Of a stretch of 64,000 nucleotides of DNA, positions 37,871 to 46,866 are shown in pieces; position 1 is the stretch's first letter; each line of letters opens with the position of its first letter. This stretch comes from Arcobacter sp. LA11 (GTDB lineage: Bacteria; Campylobacterota; Campylobacteria; Campylobacterales; Arcobacteraceae). Below the pieces are notes generated by a model. The model was not told where the DNA came from, made no database searches, and saw only the letters and a list, made by a program, of their open reading frames with translations. The stretch spans positions 1 to 64,000 of the forward strand of contig NZ_BDIR01000009.1 of assembly GCF_001895145.1 (NCBI RefSeq), read 5' to 3'. The position numbers and the translations under genes are program-made.

Positions 37871-37971
37871 TTTTTTTTCTTAGTTTAATGGAAGCTAGTT
37901 AAAATTAAACTGATACTGCTAAACACTTATGTATTTTTAGAACTATAGATAAAAAGAAAGAATTATTTAAC

Positions 37972-37977
37972 TATAAT
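37972..37977 (+). promoter_or_regulatory. -10 box giving a probable leaderless transcript
   Basis: TATAAT followed by six bases (TCGCAA) and the ATG of the MFS gene at 37984. There is no Shine-Dalgarno site. Confidence 0.5.
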
Positions 37978-37983
37978 TCGCAA

Positions 37984-39126
37984 ATGAATAATATAACAAA
38001 GCTAACAATTTTTACTCTACTTTTATTATCAATGACAACTATGATGTCAAATGTGGCTATTGTTACAGCATTACCACATTTAAAAGAAGATTTCAGTTAT
38101 ATAAACAATATAGAGTTTTATTCAAGACTGATGCTTACTTTACCCTCTTTAGTTATTGCACTTTTAGCTCCTGTTCTTGGACATCTAATATTTAAGTATG
38201 GAAAAAAAAGAAGTGCAACAATAGCACTTACTATTTTTACTCTAAGTGGAAGTTCTGGTCTATTTTTACAAAGTATTGAATCTTTACTTATCTCAAGGGC
38301 TTTATTTGGTATTTGTGTAGCTGTACTTATGATAGTTTCTACTTCATTAGTTGGAGATTATTTCAAAGAAGAAGCTAGACACAAATTCATGGGATATCAA
38401 AGTGCTTTCATAGCAACAGGAGGTATGGTATTTGTCGTAGGTGGTGGTTTTTTATCAGACATTAACTGGAGATACTCTTTTGGTATTTATTTAATAGGTT
38501 TTATTCTTTTACCTTTAGTAATGACTCAAATAAAAGAGTTTAAGATAGATACGATCCAAGAAGAAGAAACACAAATCAATCCAAAAATGTTTTTTATCTA
38601 TTTTCTTGCATTTTTTTATATGCTAATATTTTTTATATTACCTACTCAAATTCCATTTTTACTTATAGAAGATTTTGGAGCAAGTGGAAAATTTGCAGGT
38701 TCTATTATTGCAATTGCATTTTTAGCAAATGCTTTTGGTGCAATAACTTTTTCAAAATTGAAAACAAAGTTTTCATTTCCTACAATTTTTCTAATAGCTT
38801 TAATCATTATTGCAATTGGATTTTCAGGAATTGGATTAAATCATAACTTATATTTGTTCTACTTCATTACTCCATTTTTAGGTTTTGGTGGTGGAATTAT
38901 GATGACAAATCTTACTGCATGGATGTTAAGTCGAACTACCTTAAAAAGAAGAGTTAAAACTTCTGGTTATTTTACTAGTTCATTATTCTTAGGCCAGTTT
39001 TCTTCACCTATAGTTTTTCATCCTTTTGTAGATAAATTAGGAGTACAAAATTTCTTTTTACTTATTGGTATTTCACTTATAGTTATAACTCTATTCTCTA
39101 TATTAAAATTAAAATTAAGAAGCTGA
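37984..39126 (+). CDS. MFS family transporter
   Basis: A 380-residue permease with about twelve hydrophobic helices. MFS signatures: the helix 2-3 loop GHLIFKYGKKRSATIAL (the G-x-x-x-D-x-x-G-R/K-R/K type motif), LLISRALFGICVAVLMIV, and DINWRYSFGIYLIG at the end of helix six. It looks like the DHA1-type efflux group, but the substrate cannot be told. It is divergent from hypB with 143 bases between the two starts. Its 3' end overlaps a convergent small gene by 12 bases. Confidence 0.85.
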   Translation: MNNITKLTIFTLLLLSMTTMMSNVAIVTALPHLKEDFSYINNIEFYSRLMLTLPSLVIALLAPVLGHLIFKYGKKRSATIALTIFTLSGSSGLFLQSIESLLISRALFGICVAVLMIVSTSLVGDYFKEEARHKFMGYQSAFIATGGMVFVVGGGFLSDINWRYSFGIYLIGFILLPLVMTQIKEFKIDTIQEEETQINPKMFFIYFLAFFYMLIFFILPTQIPFLLIEDFGASGKFAGSIIAIAFLANAFGAITFSKLKTKFSFPTIFLIALIIIAIGFSGIGLNHNLYLFYFITPFLGFGGGIMMTNLTAWMLSRTTLKRRVKTSGYFTSSLFLGQFSSPIVFHPFVDKLGVQNFFLLIGISLIVITLFSILKLKLRS

Positions 39127-39411
39127 ATCATTTGAAGAAATAGGAACTTCTGTTGTATATTCATCTAAGAAATCATAAATTCTAGTATTTTGGTCTATAT
39201 CATCTTTATAAATTTCTTTTTCGTATTTAGAATATTTTTTTAATATTATCAATTCTATTATTGAAGCAAGAAAAGGAACGAATAGGATAAAAAATATCTT
39301 TTTAATCTTCTCTTTTTTAGAATAAAAAACTTCTTCTTGCAATACTGCAACTATAGAAGCTAAAGTTAACACAAAATATACTACAAATAATAAAACTACA
39401 ATATAAAACAT
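39115..39411 (-). CDS. hypothetical small membrane protein
   Basis: A 98-residue protein with two hydrophobic segments: VVLLFVVYFVLTLASIVAVL at the N-terminus and FFILFVPFLASIIELIIL in the middle. An acidic tail follows. The start follows AAAGGATTTTT, so it is a real gene. The family is not recognised. It is convergent with the MFS gene and overlaps it by 12 bases. Confidence 0.65.
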   Translation of the reverse strand: MFYIVVLLFVVYFVLTLASIVAVLQEEVFYSKKEKIKKIFFILFVPFLASIIELIILKKYSKYEKEIYKDDIDQNTRIYDFLDEYTTEVPISSNDSAS

Positions 39412-39529
39412 AAAAATCCTTTGATTTTATATTATCTTATAATTTTATTTAGTCTTTGTGTACTCATAACTCTAATTTCTTTATAACAATAATTTCAATA
39501 AAATACCAAAAAAAATTATTAGGAATATT

Positions 39530-40648
39530 ATGGCAGGGATTCTTGGATACTTATCTGTTCTAGCAGATGACATTAGCACACTAGCAGGTAAAACAGTAAT
39601 TACTGCGACGAAATCATTAGCAACTTCACTTGATGATGTGGGGATTTTATTTGATGATATAGTTACATATACAAAACTTGCAGGTATAAAATCTTCAGGT
39701 ATATTAGTAGATGACCTAGCTGCTATTTCTAGTTTTACAAATGAAACTACTTCTAATATCTTAAAAAAAGAATTAGAAAAAGCAAACTCAGTAGAAGAGT
39801 TAAAACAAAATATAAAAAATCTAGATGAAAAAACTCAACAAGAAGTTTTACAAGAACTAGAACAAATAAAAAATGATGCAATAAAAAAAGCTCAAAAAAG
39901 TGCTGCTGCGAGGGAACTTCCTATTGTTTATAAAATAGCTCGAGGTAGTTTAAAAAACAAATTTATAATTATTCCTGTAGTTCTACTTCTAAGTAGTATC
40001 TCTCCTTGGCTTATTGCACCTGCACTTATTTTAGGTGGTATATATTTAGCTTATGAAGGTGTAGAAGTAATTTTAGAAAAACTTTTTCATCATAAATCAC
40101 ATAATACAGAGGAAGAAAAAGAAACCTTATCAAATGAAGAGTTTGAAGAACAAAAAGTAAAAAGTGCAATAAAAACAGATTTTATTTTATCATTTGAAAT
40201 TATAGTTATAGCACTTAGTCTTTTATCTCAAAGTGATTTTTTAGTTAAGCTTTCAGTTCTAGTAGTAATTGGACTATTAACTACAGTTGGTGTTTATGGA
40301 ATAGTTGCACTTATTATTAAGCTTGATGATATTGGTTTTTATTTAGAAGAAAAAGATTCTAATTCTTCTAAAGTTATTGGAAAAGCATTAATAAAATCTA
40401 TGCCAGTTATTATAAAAACTATCTCTATTATTGGTACAGTAGCTATGCTTGCAGTTGGAGGAGGAATAGTTGCACATGAAACTCATGCCTTAAATTTTTT
40501 AGAACATTCAATTAATAGTTTAGGAAATATTTCAGGAATTGTTTCATTCCTAACAGAAATTCTATTTGGTATTGTAATTGGATATATTGCAGTAAAATTA
40601 CAAGCACTTTTAAACTATGTTACTAAAAAGTTTAAAACTAATAAATAA
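39530..40648 (+). CDS. DUF808 (YedI) family inner membrane protein
   Basis: A 372-residue membrane protein. The N-terminal part (AGILGYLSVLADDISTLAGK, LAGIKSSGILVDDLAAI) and the block AARELPIVYKIARGSLKNK plus LILGGIYLAYEGVEVI match DUF808/YedI. The two DUF808 N-terminal blocks are separated by about 50 residues of charged coiled coil (about 72-122, LKKELEKANSVEELKQNIKN). Several helices follow. The function of DUF808 is unknown. GGAATATT precedes the ATG. Confidence 0.8.
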   Translation: MAGILGYLSVLADDISTLAGKTVITATKSLATSLDDVGILFDDIVTYTKLAGIKSSGILVDDLAAISSFTNETTSNILKKELEKANSVEELKQNIKNLDEKTQQEVLQELEQIKNDAIKKAQKSAAARELPIVYKIARGSLKNKFIIIPVVLLLSSISPWLIAPALILGGIYLAYEGVEVILEKLFHHKSHNTEEEKETLSNEEFEEQKVKSAIKTDFILSFEIIVIALSLLSQSDFLVKLSVLVVIGLLTTVGVYGIVALIIKLDDIGFYLEEKDSNSSKVIGKALIKSMPVIIKTISIIGTVAMLAVGGGIVAHETHALNFLEHSINSLGNISGIVSFLTEILFGIVIGYIAVKLQALLNYVTKKFKTNK

Positions 40649-40680
40649 AATTAACTTATGCATTTTTAGTACTTAAATAG

Positions 40681-40686
40681 TATAAT
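40681..40686 (+). promoter_or_regulatory. -10 box giving a probable leaderless transcript
   Basis: TATAAT followed by five bases (TCTAT) and the ATG at 40692. No Shine-Dalgarno site is possible in this gap. Confidence 0.55.
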
Positions 40687-40691
40687 TCTAT

Positions 40692-41345
40692 ATGGAAATA
40701 AAAAACTGCCCTTATTGTAATAGTCGACACCTATATACTTTAAAAGACAACTATAAAAAATGTAGTACATGTAAAAGAAAGTTTTCCTTAAAAAAACTAG
40801 AAACTGACTACACAATAATTGAATTTTTTTGTAATAATATAAATGCAAATAAATGTGCAAAAATACTCAATATAAACTATAGAACTGTGCAAAATAGATA
40901 TACACTCTTTAGAAAACTTATTGCAAACTATCTTGAAGACGCTTATTATAACTCAATACAAGACAACAGTTCTTATGAAGAATTTTACTATTTTACAAAT
41001 CGACAAAAAAGCAATAAAAAACGATCTCTTTACGATGCAATAAATATCATAGGATTTTATTCTAATAAAAATATATTTACACTTTTGATGCCCCAACTTC
41101 CTAAATATAATAATGAAAGTGATTCTAAAACATTTGAAAACTATCTAAAATGGCACAAGATTTACTCTCAAAACTCTTATACCACACCATTGAATATTTT
41201 CTGGAAATATTTAGAAGAGAACTTGAAAAAGTATAAAGGAATAAATGAAGAAAATTTCTTTTTATATTTAAAAGAGTATGAATTTAAATTTAATTATCTA
41301 CAAAATAAACAAATCCAAATATTAAAAGATATTTATTTTAAATAA
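40692..41345 (+). CDS. zinc-ribbon / helix-turn-helix protein, transposase-N-terminus-like
   Basis: A 217-residue protein. Two CxxC pairs (CPYCNSRHLY, then CSTCKRKFSLKK) form a zinc ribbon at residues 5-35, like the N-terminus of IS1595/IS1-type transposases. A helix-turn-helix follows (ANKCAKILNINYRTVQNRY, about 55-75). The remaining 140 residues are helical, rich in Asn, Lys and Tyr, and lack a DDE catalytic core. It may be a domesticated transposase fragment acting as a DNA-binding regulator, or a new family. It is flanked by the DUF808 and kinase genes. No terminal inverted repeats were noticed. Confidence 0.6.
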   Translation: MEIKNCPYCNSRHLYTLKDNYKKCSTCKRKFSLKKLETDYTIIEFFCNNINANKCAKILNINYRTVQNRYTLFRKLIANYLEDAYYNSIQDNSSYEEFYYFTNRQKSNKKRSLYDAINIIGFYSNKNIFTLLMPQLPKYNNESDSKTFENYLKWHKIYSQNSYTTPLNIFWKYLEENLKKYKGINEENFFLYLKEYEFKFNYLQNKQIQILKDIYFK

Positions 41346-41433
41346 ATAATAAATAAACAAACCACATATAAAAGAACTATAATTCTTTGCTAATTAATAA
41401 TTTTTTAGTATAATAAATATAACAGGAATTCAT

Positions 41434-44061
41434 ATGAATTTATTATCTAAAATATTACTATTATTCATACTAGTCTTTAATACTATTTCTTTTTCTAAAG
41501 AAAATAAAAAAATACTTATATTACACTCATATCATCATACATTTAACTGGACAGATAGACTAAATAATGGTATTTTTTCAGTACTTGATAAAAATGATGC
41601 AAATACCGAATACTTCATTGAATATATGGATACAAAAAGATTTGTAAATATTAAACATTATGATAATTTAGCAAAAATTTATTATGAAAAATATAAAAAT
41701 ACAAAATTTGACTTAATAATTAGTTCAGACAATAACGCTTTCAATTTTTTAAAAAAATACAATAACTCAATATTTAAATCTGTACCAGTTTCATTTTGTG
41801 GAGTTAATAGTTTAGTAAAAAAAGATGTGGAAAACTTTGAAAACTTTACAGGAACAAATGAACAAGCAGATATTACAAAAAATATAGAATTAATAAAAAC
41901 ACTTCATCCTAATACAAATAAAATCTATATAATCATAGATACGACAACAACGGGAAGTCAAATAAAAAAACAAGTTGATTTAGCAATAAAAAAATATCCT
42001 AATAAAAATCTAGTTTTTGAATTTATTAGTGATATTACTTATAATAATTTGAAAACTAAAGTAAAAAACTTACCCAAAAATAGCGTGATTCTTTTGACCG
42101 TATTCTTTAGAGATAAAGATAACAATTTCTTTGAATGGAATGATGTATCAATAATGCTTAGCAAAAATGCAAATGTACCTGTATATTCTCCATGGGAATT
42201 TGAAGGTATTATAGGAGGATATTCAATTAGTTCTTTTTTTCAAGGAAAAGCTGCTGGAACAATTGCAAAAAAGATATTAGAAGGGAAAAAAGTAAAAGAT
42301 ATTCCCATTGAGTATGTAAGTCCTAACAAATATATTTTTAATTATGAAAAATTATTACAACATGGTATAAACCAAGACTTATTACCTAAAAATAGTATTA
42401 TTCAAAATAAGCCTATTACTTTTTATGAACACTACAAAAAAGAGATAATCTTAGCACTTATACTTTTTATCATGATGTTTATATTTATAATTATACTGTT
42501 AAGAAATATTCAAAAAAGAAAAGAAGCAGAAATAAAAATAAAAAAACAATTAAAATTTCAACAAGATTTAATAGATAATGTCGATACTCCAATTTATTAT
42601 AAAGACTTAGAAGGGAAATATATCGGATGTAATAGAGCTTTTGAAAACTTTATAAACCAGAAAAAAGAAAATATTATGGGAAAATCTATTTATGGTCTTA
42701 TTCCTAAAAAATTTGCAAAAATATATGATTTAAAAGATAAAGAACTTTTAAAAAGCGGAGAAGCTCAAAGATATGAAGAAGTATTAGAAAATAATGAAAA
42801 AGAGACTAAACACTTAGTATTTTATAAAAATATATTTTATAACGAAAAACAAGAAATTGATGGACTTATAGGAGTTGTATTTGATATTACAAAGATACGA
42901 GAGTATTCATTAAAACTTGATTCTCAAAATAAAGAATTAATCGAAGCAAATAAATCTAGAGACGATTTTCTTGCAAATATGAGTCATGAACTAAAAACTC
43001 CTCTAAATTCTATAAATATTATATCTTCTGTTATGATGAAAAATAAAGATGAAAAACTAAATAATGAACAAGTTAAAAATCTAAAAGTTATCAATAGCTG
43101 TGGACAAGATTTACTTTTTCTAATAAATGATGTTTTAGATATTTCTAAACTTGAAGCTGGGGAGATTATCATAAATTATCAAGTATTTGATTTTTATGAA
43201 TGTATGAATAAACTAAAAAATATGATAGAACCACAAGCTACAAAAAAAGGTTTGACTCTAGTATTAAAATATGAAAGTGATGTTAGACTAATTAATTCTG
43301 ATGAACAAAGAATTGCACAAATTTTAAAAAATCTATTAAGTAATGCTCTAAAATTTACACAAAAAGGAGAAATTCGAATAATTGTAAAAGATTCGAATAA
43401 TTTTATTAGTATTTGTGTTGAAGATGATGGAATTGGAATTGCTAAAGAAAAATTAGATTCTATCTTTGACAGATTTAAACAAGTAGATGGAAGTACAAGT
43501 AGAATATATGGAGGAACTGGTCTTGGATTATCAATTTGTAAAGAATTAGCTAATTTATTAAAAGGCTCGATTGACGTTCAAAGTGTTCTAAATGTGGGGA
43601 CAAAATTTATACTAAACCTTCCCAAAAATACTAATAAAGCTAATGAAAAAGAAAACATAGAAAAACCAAAAACTGTTAATAACTATAAAAAAGAAAAGAC
43701 TTTAGAAGATTTAGATGGCAAAATAAAAGAAGAAAAGAAAAATATATTAATTTTTAATAATGACCCTATAAGTTATTTAAAGATAATTGTAAAATTGAAA
43801 AATGATTATGAGGTAACCCAGATTAATAATGAAAAAGATCTTTTTGAAGAACTAGAAAATAAAAACAACTATTCTCATATAATAATTGATACGAATAATT
43901 TAAACCTAGAAGAGTTAGAAAAAATTAATCCTCAAAATAAATTAATTCTAATCGTTGAAAAAGAAAAAGAACTATCAAAGAACTTACTAAAAAATGCAAG
44001 CTATACATATAACAAACCACTTAATACTGAAGATTTTATAGAAAATATCAATCTTCTATAA
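41434..44061 (+). CDS. hybrid sensor histidine kinase with ABC substrate-binding-like sensor
   Basis: An 875-residue kinase. Signal/anchor at residues 1-21; a periplasmic domain (about 25-330) resembling the ABC_sub_bind fold (KILILHSYHHTFNWTDRL, FDLIISSDNNAFNFL, VPVSFCGVNSL). A transmembrane helix (about 337-355), a PAS domain (IDNVDTPIYYKDLEGKYIGC) and the HisKA block with His518 (ANMSHELKTPLNS) follow. The ATPase has an N-box LKNLLSNALKFT, DDGIGI and GGTGLGLSI. The C-terminal receiver-like domain keeps HIIIDTNN and NKP but has an altered acidic pocket (IFNNDP). A response regulator is not adjacent. TATAAT lies at 41409-41414. Confidence 0.82.
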   Translation: MNLLSKILLLFILVFNTISFSKENKKILILHSYHHTFNWTDRLNNGIFSVLDKNDANTEYFIEYMDTKRFVNIKHYDNLAKIYYEKYKNTKFDLIISSDNNAFNFLKKYNNSIFKSVPVSFCGVNSLVKKDVENFENFTGTNEQADITKNIELIKTLHPNTNKIYIIIDTTTTGSQIKKQVDLAIKKYPNKNLVFEFISDITYNNLKTKVKNLPKNSVILLTVFFRDKDNNFFEWNDVSIMLSKNANVPVYSPWEFEGIIGGYSISSFFQGKAAGTIAKKILEGKKVKDIPIEYVSPNKYIFNYEKLLQHGINQDLLPKNSIIQNKPITFYEHYKKEIILALILFIMMFIFIIILLRNIQKRKEAEIKIKKQLKFQQDLIDNVDTPIYYKDLEGKYIGCNRAFENFINQKKENIMGKSIYGLIPKKFAKIYDLKDKELLKSGEAQRYEEVLENNEKETKHLVFYKNIFYNEKQEIDGLIGVVFDITKIREYSLKLDSQNKELIEANKSRDDFLANMSHELKTPLNSINIISSVMMKNKDEKLNNEQVKNLKVINSCGQDLLFLINDVLDISKLEAGEIIINYQVFDFYECMNKLKNMIEPQATKKGLTLVLKYESDVRLINSDEQRIAQILKNLLSNALKFTQKGEIRIIVKDSNNFISICVEDDGIGIAKEKLDSIFDRFKQVDGSTSRIYGGTGLGLSICKELANLLKGSIDVQSVLNVGTKFILNLPKNTNKANEKENIEKPKTVNNYKKEKTLEDLDGKIKEEKKNILIFNNDPISYLKIIVKLKNDYEVTQINNEKDLFEELENKNNYSHIIIDTNNLNLEELEKINPQNKLILIVEKEKELSKNLLKNASYTYNKPLNTEDFIENINLL

Positions 44062-44135
44062 TATATTGATAAACAACAATTTTTATTTTTCTACTTTTTG
44101 ATAATATAAACAATATTAGAATGATAAGGTTAAAA

Positions 44136-44963
44136 ATGGATAATCAAAAGGTAGTTTTAATAACAGGTTCAAGTACAGGAATGGGAAAAGAAACTGCATT
44201 ACTTCTAGCTAAAAAAGGTTTTCTAGTATATGCAGGAACAAGAACTCCAAAAAAACTTGAAAATATAAATAATCAAAACCTTATTCCAATAAAACTTGAT
44301 ATAAGAAAACCTGAACAAATAAAAGAAACTATAAATAAAATAAAAAAAGAACATGATAAAATTGATATTCTAATAAATAATGCAGGATATGGATTAGTAT
44401 CAACAGTTGAAGATTTAGATGAAAAAGAGATGTTTGACCAATATAATATAAATGTATTTGGACTTCTAAGAGTATGCAAAGAAGTAATTCCTTGTATGCG
44501 AAAAAACAACAGTGGAGTTATTATAAATATTAGTTCGTTTCTAGGTAAAATTGGCTTACCTCTTCTTACATTATATAACTCAAGTAAATATGCTGTTGAA
44601 GGAATTACAGATTCATTAAGATACGAACTAGCAGAATTTAATATAAGAGTTCATTCTGTTATGCCAGGTTTTTTTGCTACAGATTTTGCAAAAGAAAATC
44701 TTGTTACAAACTTTAATACATTTGATGAGAAATCACCTTATTCTAAAACTGTTTCTAAACTTGCACCTGTAATAGTTGAACAAATAAACAATGGAAATGA
44801 CCCAAAAGAAGTAGCCTCTATAATTTTTGATATTATTGAAAATGAAAAGTTTCCAGCACGAACAACAATTGGAGAAAAAGCAAAAAAATTTATCCCTATG
44901 AAAAAAGAGTTAAGTGATGAAGATTTTGAAAGACGAGTTAAAGAATATTATAATATAGGATAA
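44136..44963 (+). CDS. short-chain dehydrogenase/reductase (first of two paralogues)
   Basis: A 275-residue NAD(P)-dependent oxidoreductase of the classical SDR family. Cofactor motif TGSSTGMG, NNAGYG near residue 84, catalytic Ser in INISSFLGK and YNSSKYA (Tyr and Lys) near 150 are present. A Thr-Arg after the second strand (YAGTRTP) suggests NADP preference. I chose ATG 44136, placed after AAGG; a start 15 bases upstream is less likely. It is two bases before the AraC gene and is close in sequence to the SDR at 46024. Confidence 0.85.
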   Translation: MDNQKVVLITGSSTGMGKETALLLAKKGFLVYAGTRTPKKLENINNQNLIPIKLDIRKPEQIKETINKIKKEHDKIDILINNAGYGLVSTVEDLDEKEMFDQYNINVFGLLRVCKEVIPCMRKNNSGVIINISSFLGKIGLPLLTLYNSSKYAVEGITDSLRYELAEFNIRVHSVMPGFFATDFAKENLVTNFNTFDEKSPYSKTVSKLAPVIVEQINNGNDPKEVASIIFDIIENEKFPARTTIGEKAKKFIPMKKELSDEDFERRVKEYYNIG

Positions 44964-44965
44964 AT

Positions 44966-45886
44966 ATGGATAGTTTCTTTTTTAATATAACTGATACAAA
45001 ATATAAAACTACAAAACTCTTTGAGAAAGTGAAAGAACATATTACAAGGGTAGATATCTCAAATGGAATAGTTTTTTTTGATATAAACCTTCAAAACAAT
45101 CAAGAAATGCAATTTCCAATTAAAAACCTTGATAGAATGGTCGTAATCTCTACTGTACAAAATGGAGAGTTTGAAATATCTGATAATATTAAAAAAGAAA
45201 ACTATATTTCAAAAAAAGATGATATAAATATATACTGTTCATCTAAGCAAGATTTTTTACTAACTATTAAAAAATCAGAAAAATCAAAAGTATTTATACT
45301 TTTTATTGCAGATTTCTTTTTAAAAAGATATTTAAGTGCAAATAAAAATGAGCCTTTAGATTTCTTATACAATAAAATTCAAGAAGAAATATCTTTAGAA
45401 CTTATAAACTCTCAGCCAATTGATGCGTTAAGCCTTTATATTATAAATAAAATAATCAATTCAAAAGAACATGCAAATATGAATAGTATTAGATATGAAC
45501 ATAGTGTTATGGAGTTTATGATTCATAGGTTTTCACTACTAGATATCTATGAAGAAGATATAAATGAAGATGATTTACTAATAGCAAAAAAAGCAAAAGC
45601 ACATTTACTAAAAAACTATGTTAGTCCACCAACAATAAATATATTAGCGCATTTATGTGCAACAAATGAATCTAAGTTAAAAATCATATTTAAAAAAGTT
45701 TATAAGGTAACAATATATAACTATATACAAAAACTACGATTAGAAAAAGCAAACTTACTTTTAAAAGACAGAGTTTTAAACATAGGAGAAATTGCAAAAG
45801 ATGTTGGATATAAACACCAAGGGCATTTTAGTAAACTATTTTTTGAAACATATGGAGTCTATCCAAAAGATTTATTAAAAAATTAG
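44966..45886 (+). CDS. AraC-family transcriptional regulator
   Basis: A 306-residue regulator. The C-terminal 100 residues carry two helix-turn-helix units: PPTINILAHLCATNESKLKIIFKKVY and LNIGEIAKDVGYKHQGHFSKLFFETYG followed by YPKDLL, the AraC signature (quoted in part). The N-terminal 200 residues are a ligand or cupin-like domain without clear identity. It is in the same unit as the upstream SDR and 137 bases before the next SDR. It most likely controls these reductases and the cytochromes behind them. Confidence 0.88.
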   Translation: MDSFFFNITDTKYKTTKLFEKVKEHITRVDISNGIVFFDINLQNNQEMQFPIKNLDRMVVISTVQNGEFEISDNIKKENYISKKDDINIYCSSKQDFLLTIKKSEKSKVFILFIADFFLKRYLSANKNEPLDFLYNKIQEEISLELINSQPIDALSLYIINKIINSKEHANMNSIRYEHSVMEFMIHRFSLLDIYEEDINEDDLLIAKKAKAHLLKNYVSPPTINILAHLCATNESKLKIIFKKVYKVTIYNYIQKLRLEKANLLLKDRVLNIGEIAKDVGYKHQGHFSKLFFETYGVYPKDLLKN

Positions 45887-46023
45887 TTTTTTCTTTATTT
45901 AAACTTTATTTTTAATACTAAAAAATCTTTTTCTGCTAAAATTTATTTCTTCTATTGCTAAAAGCATATTGAAAACTACTCAACCTGACTGCTAAAATTA
46001 TTAAAAATATAAAAGGAGACTTT

Positions 46024-46839
46024 ATGTCACAAGTAGTTTTAATAACAGGCGCTACATCAGGAATGGGAGAATTAACTGCAAATACACTTGCTAAGAGTGG
46101 ATATATTGTATATGCAGGAACTAGAAATGAAAATATAGAAGAATCTTCTATTGAAAATATTAGAAATATTTATTTAGATGTAACAAAAACTGGCTCAATA
46201 AAAAATGCAGTAGATCAAATCATTGAAAATGAAGGAAAAATTGATGTTCTTGTAAACAATGCAGGATATGGACTTTTAGCAACTATTGAAGATGGAACAG
46301 ATGAAGAGATGTTTAATCAATTTGATGTAAATGTATTTGGTCTTATAAAAATGACAAGAGAAGTATTACCATATATGAGAAAAGCAAATGCTGGTGTAAT
46401 TATTAATATTAGTTCATTCTTAGGAAAAATGGGATTACCATTACTTGCTCATTATAATGCTTCAAAATATGCAGTAGAAGGAATAGTTGATTCACTAAGA
46501 TTTGAAACATCACCTTTTAATATCAGAGTTCACTCAATCCAATCAGGACTTTTTGGAACAAACTTTGTTAAAAAAGGTTTAGTTGCAAATGAAGTTACTA
46601 CAAGTGAAAATTCTCCATATAAAGAGTTAGTATCTCATTTTGTTCCAATTATAGGAAAAGCTATTAATGAAGGACCAAACCCTCAACCAATTGCCAATGC
46701 AGTTAAAAATATAATTGAAGATGAAAATTCTGATATCTCAATTCCTGTAGGAGCTGAAGCAGAGACTTTTGTACCACTTAGAAAAGAGCTATCTGATATT
46801 GACTTTGAACAAAAGATTAAAGAAACGTTTGCGATATAA
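46024..46839 (+). CDS. short-chain dehydrogenase/reductase (second paralogue)
   Basis: A 271-residue classical SDR: TGATSGMG, NNAGYG, INISSFLGKMGLP and YNASKYAVEGI. Many stretches match the SDR at 44136, including the C-terminal ELSD-DFE motif, so the two arose by duplication. The start has a strong AAAGGAGAC site. It is followed after 27 bases by the peroxidase-like cytochrome, which suggests co-transcription. Confidence 0.87.
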   Translation: MSQVVLITGATSGMGELTANTLAKSGYIVYAGTRNENIEESSIENIRNIYLDVTKTGSIKNAVDQIIENEGKIDVLVNNAGYGLLATIEDGTDEEMFNQFDVNVFGLIKMTREVLPYMRKANAGVIINISSFLGKMGLPLLAHYNASKYAVEGIVDSLRFETSPFNIRVHSIQSGLFGTNFVKKGLVANEVTTSENSPYKELVSHFVPIIGKAINEGPNPQPIANAVKNIIEDENSDISIPVGAEAETFVPLRKELSDIDFEQKIKETFAI

Positions 46840-46866
46840 TAGAAAATAAACCAACAAAGAACAAAA

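Noticed and set aside
40666-40860. Minus-strand 64-codon frame
   Set aside because: Antisense to the zinc-ribbon coding region, low-complexity Tyr/Phe-rich product, no start signal.
40692-41345. Complete insertion sequence
   Set aside because: No DDE core, and no terminal inverted repeats or target duplication noticed around it.
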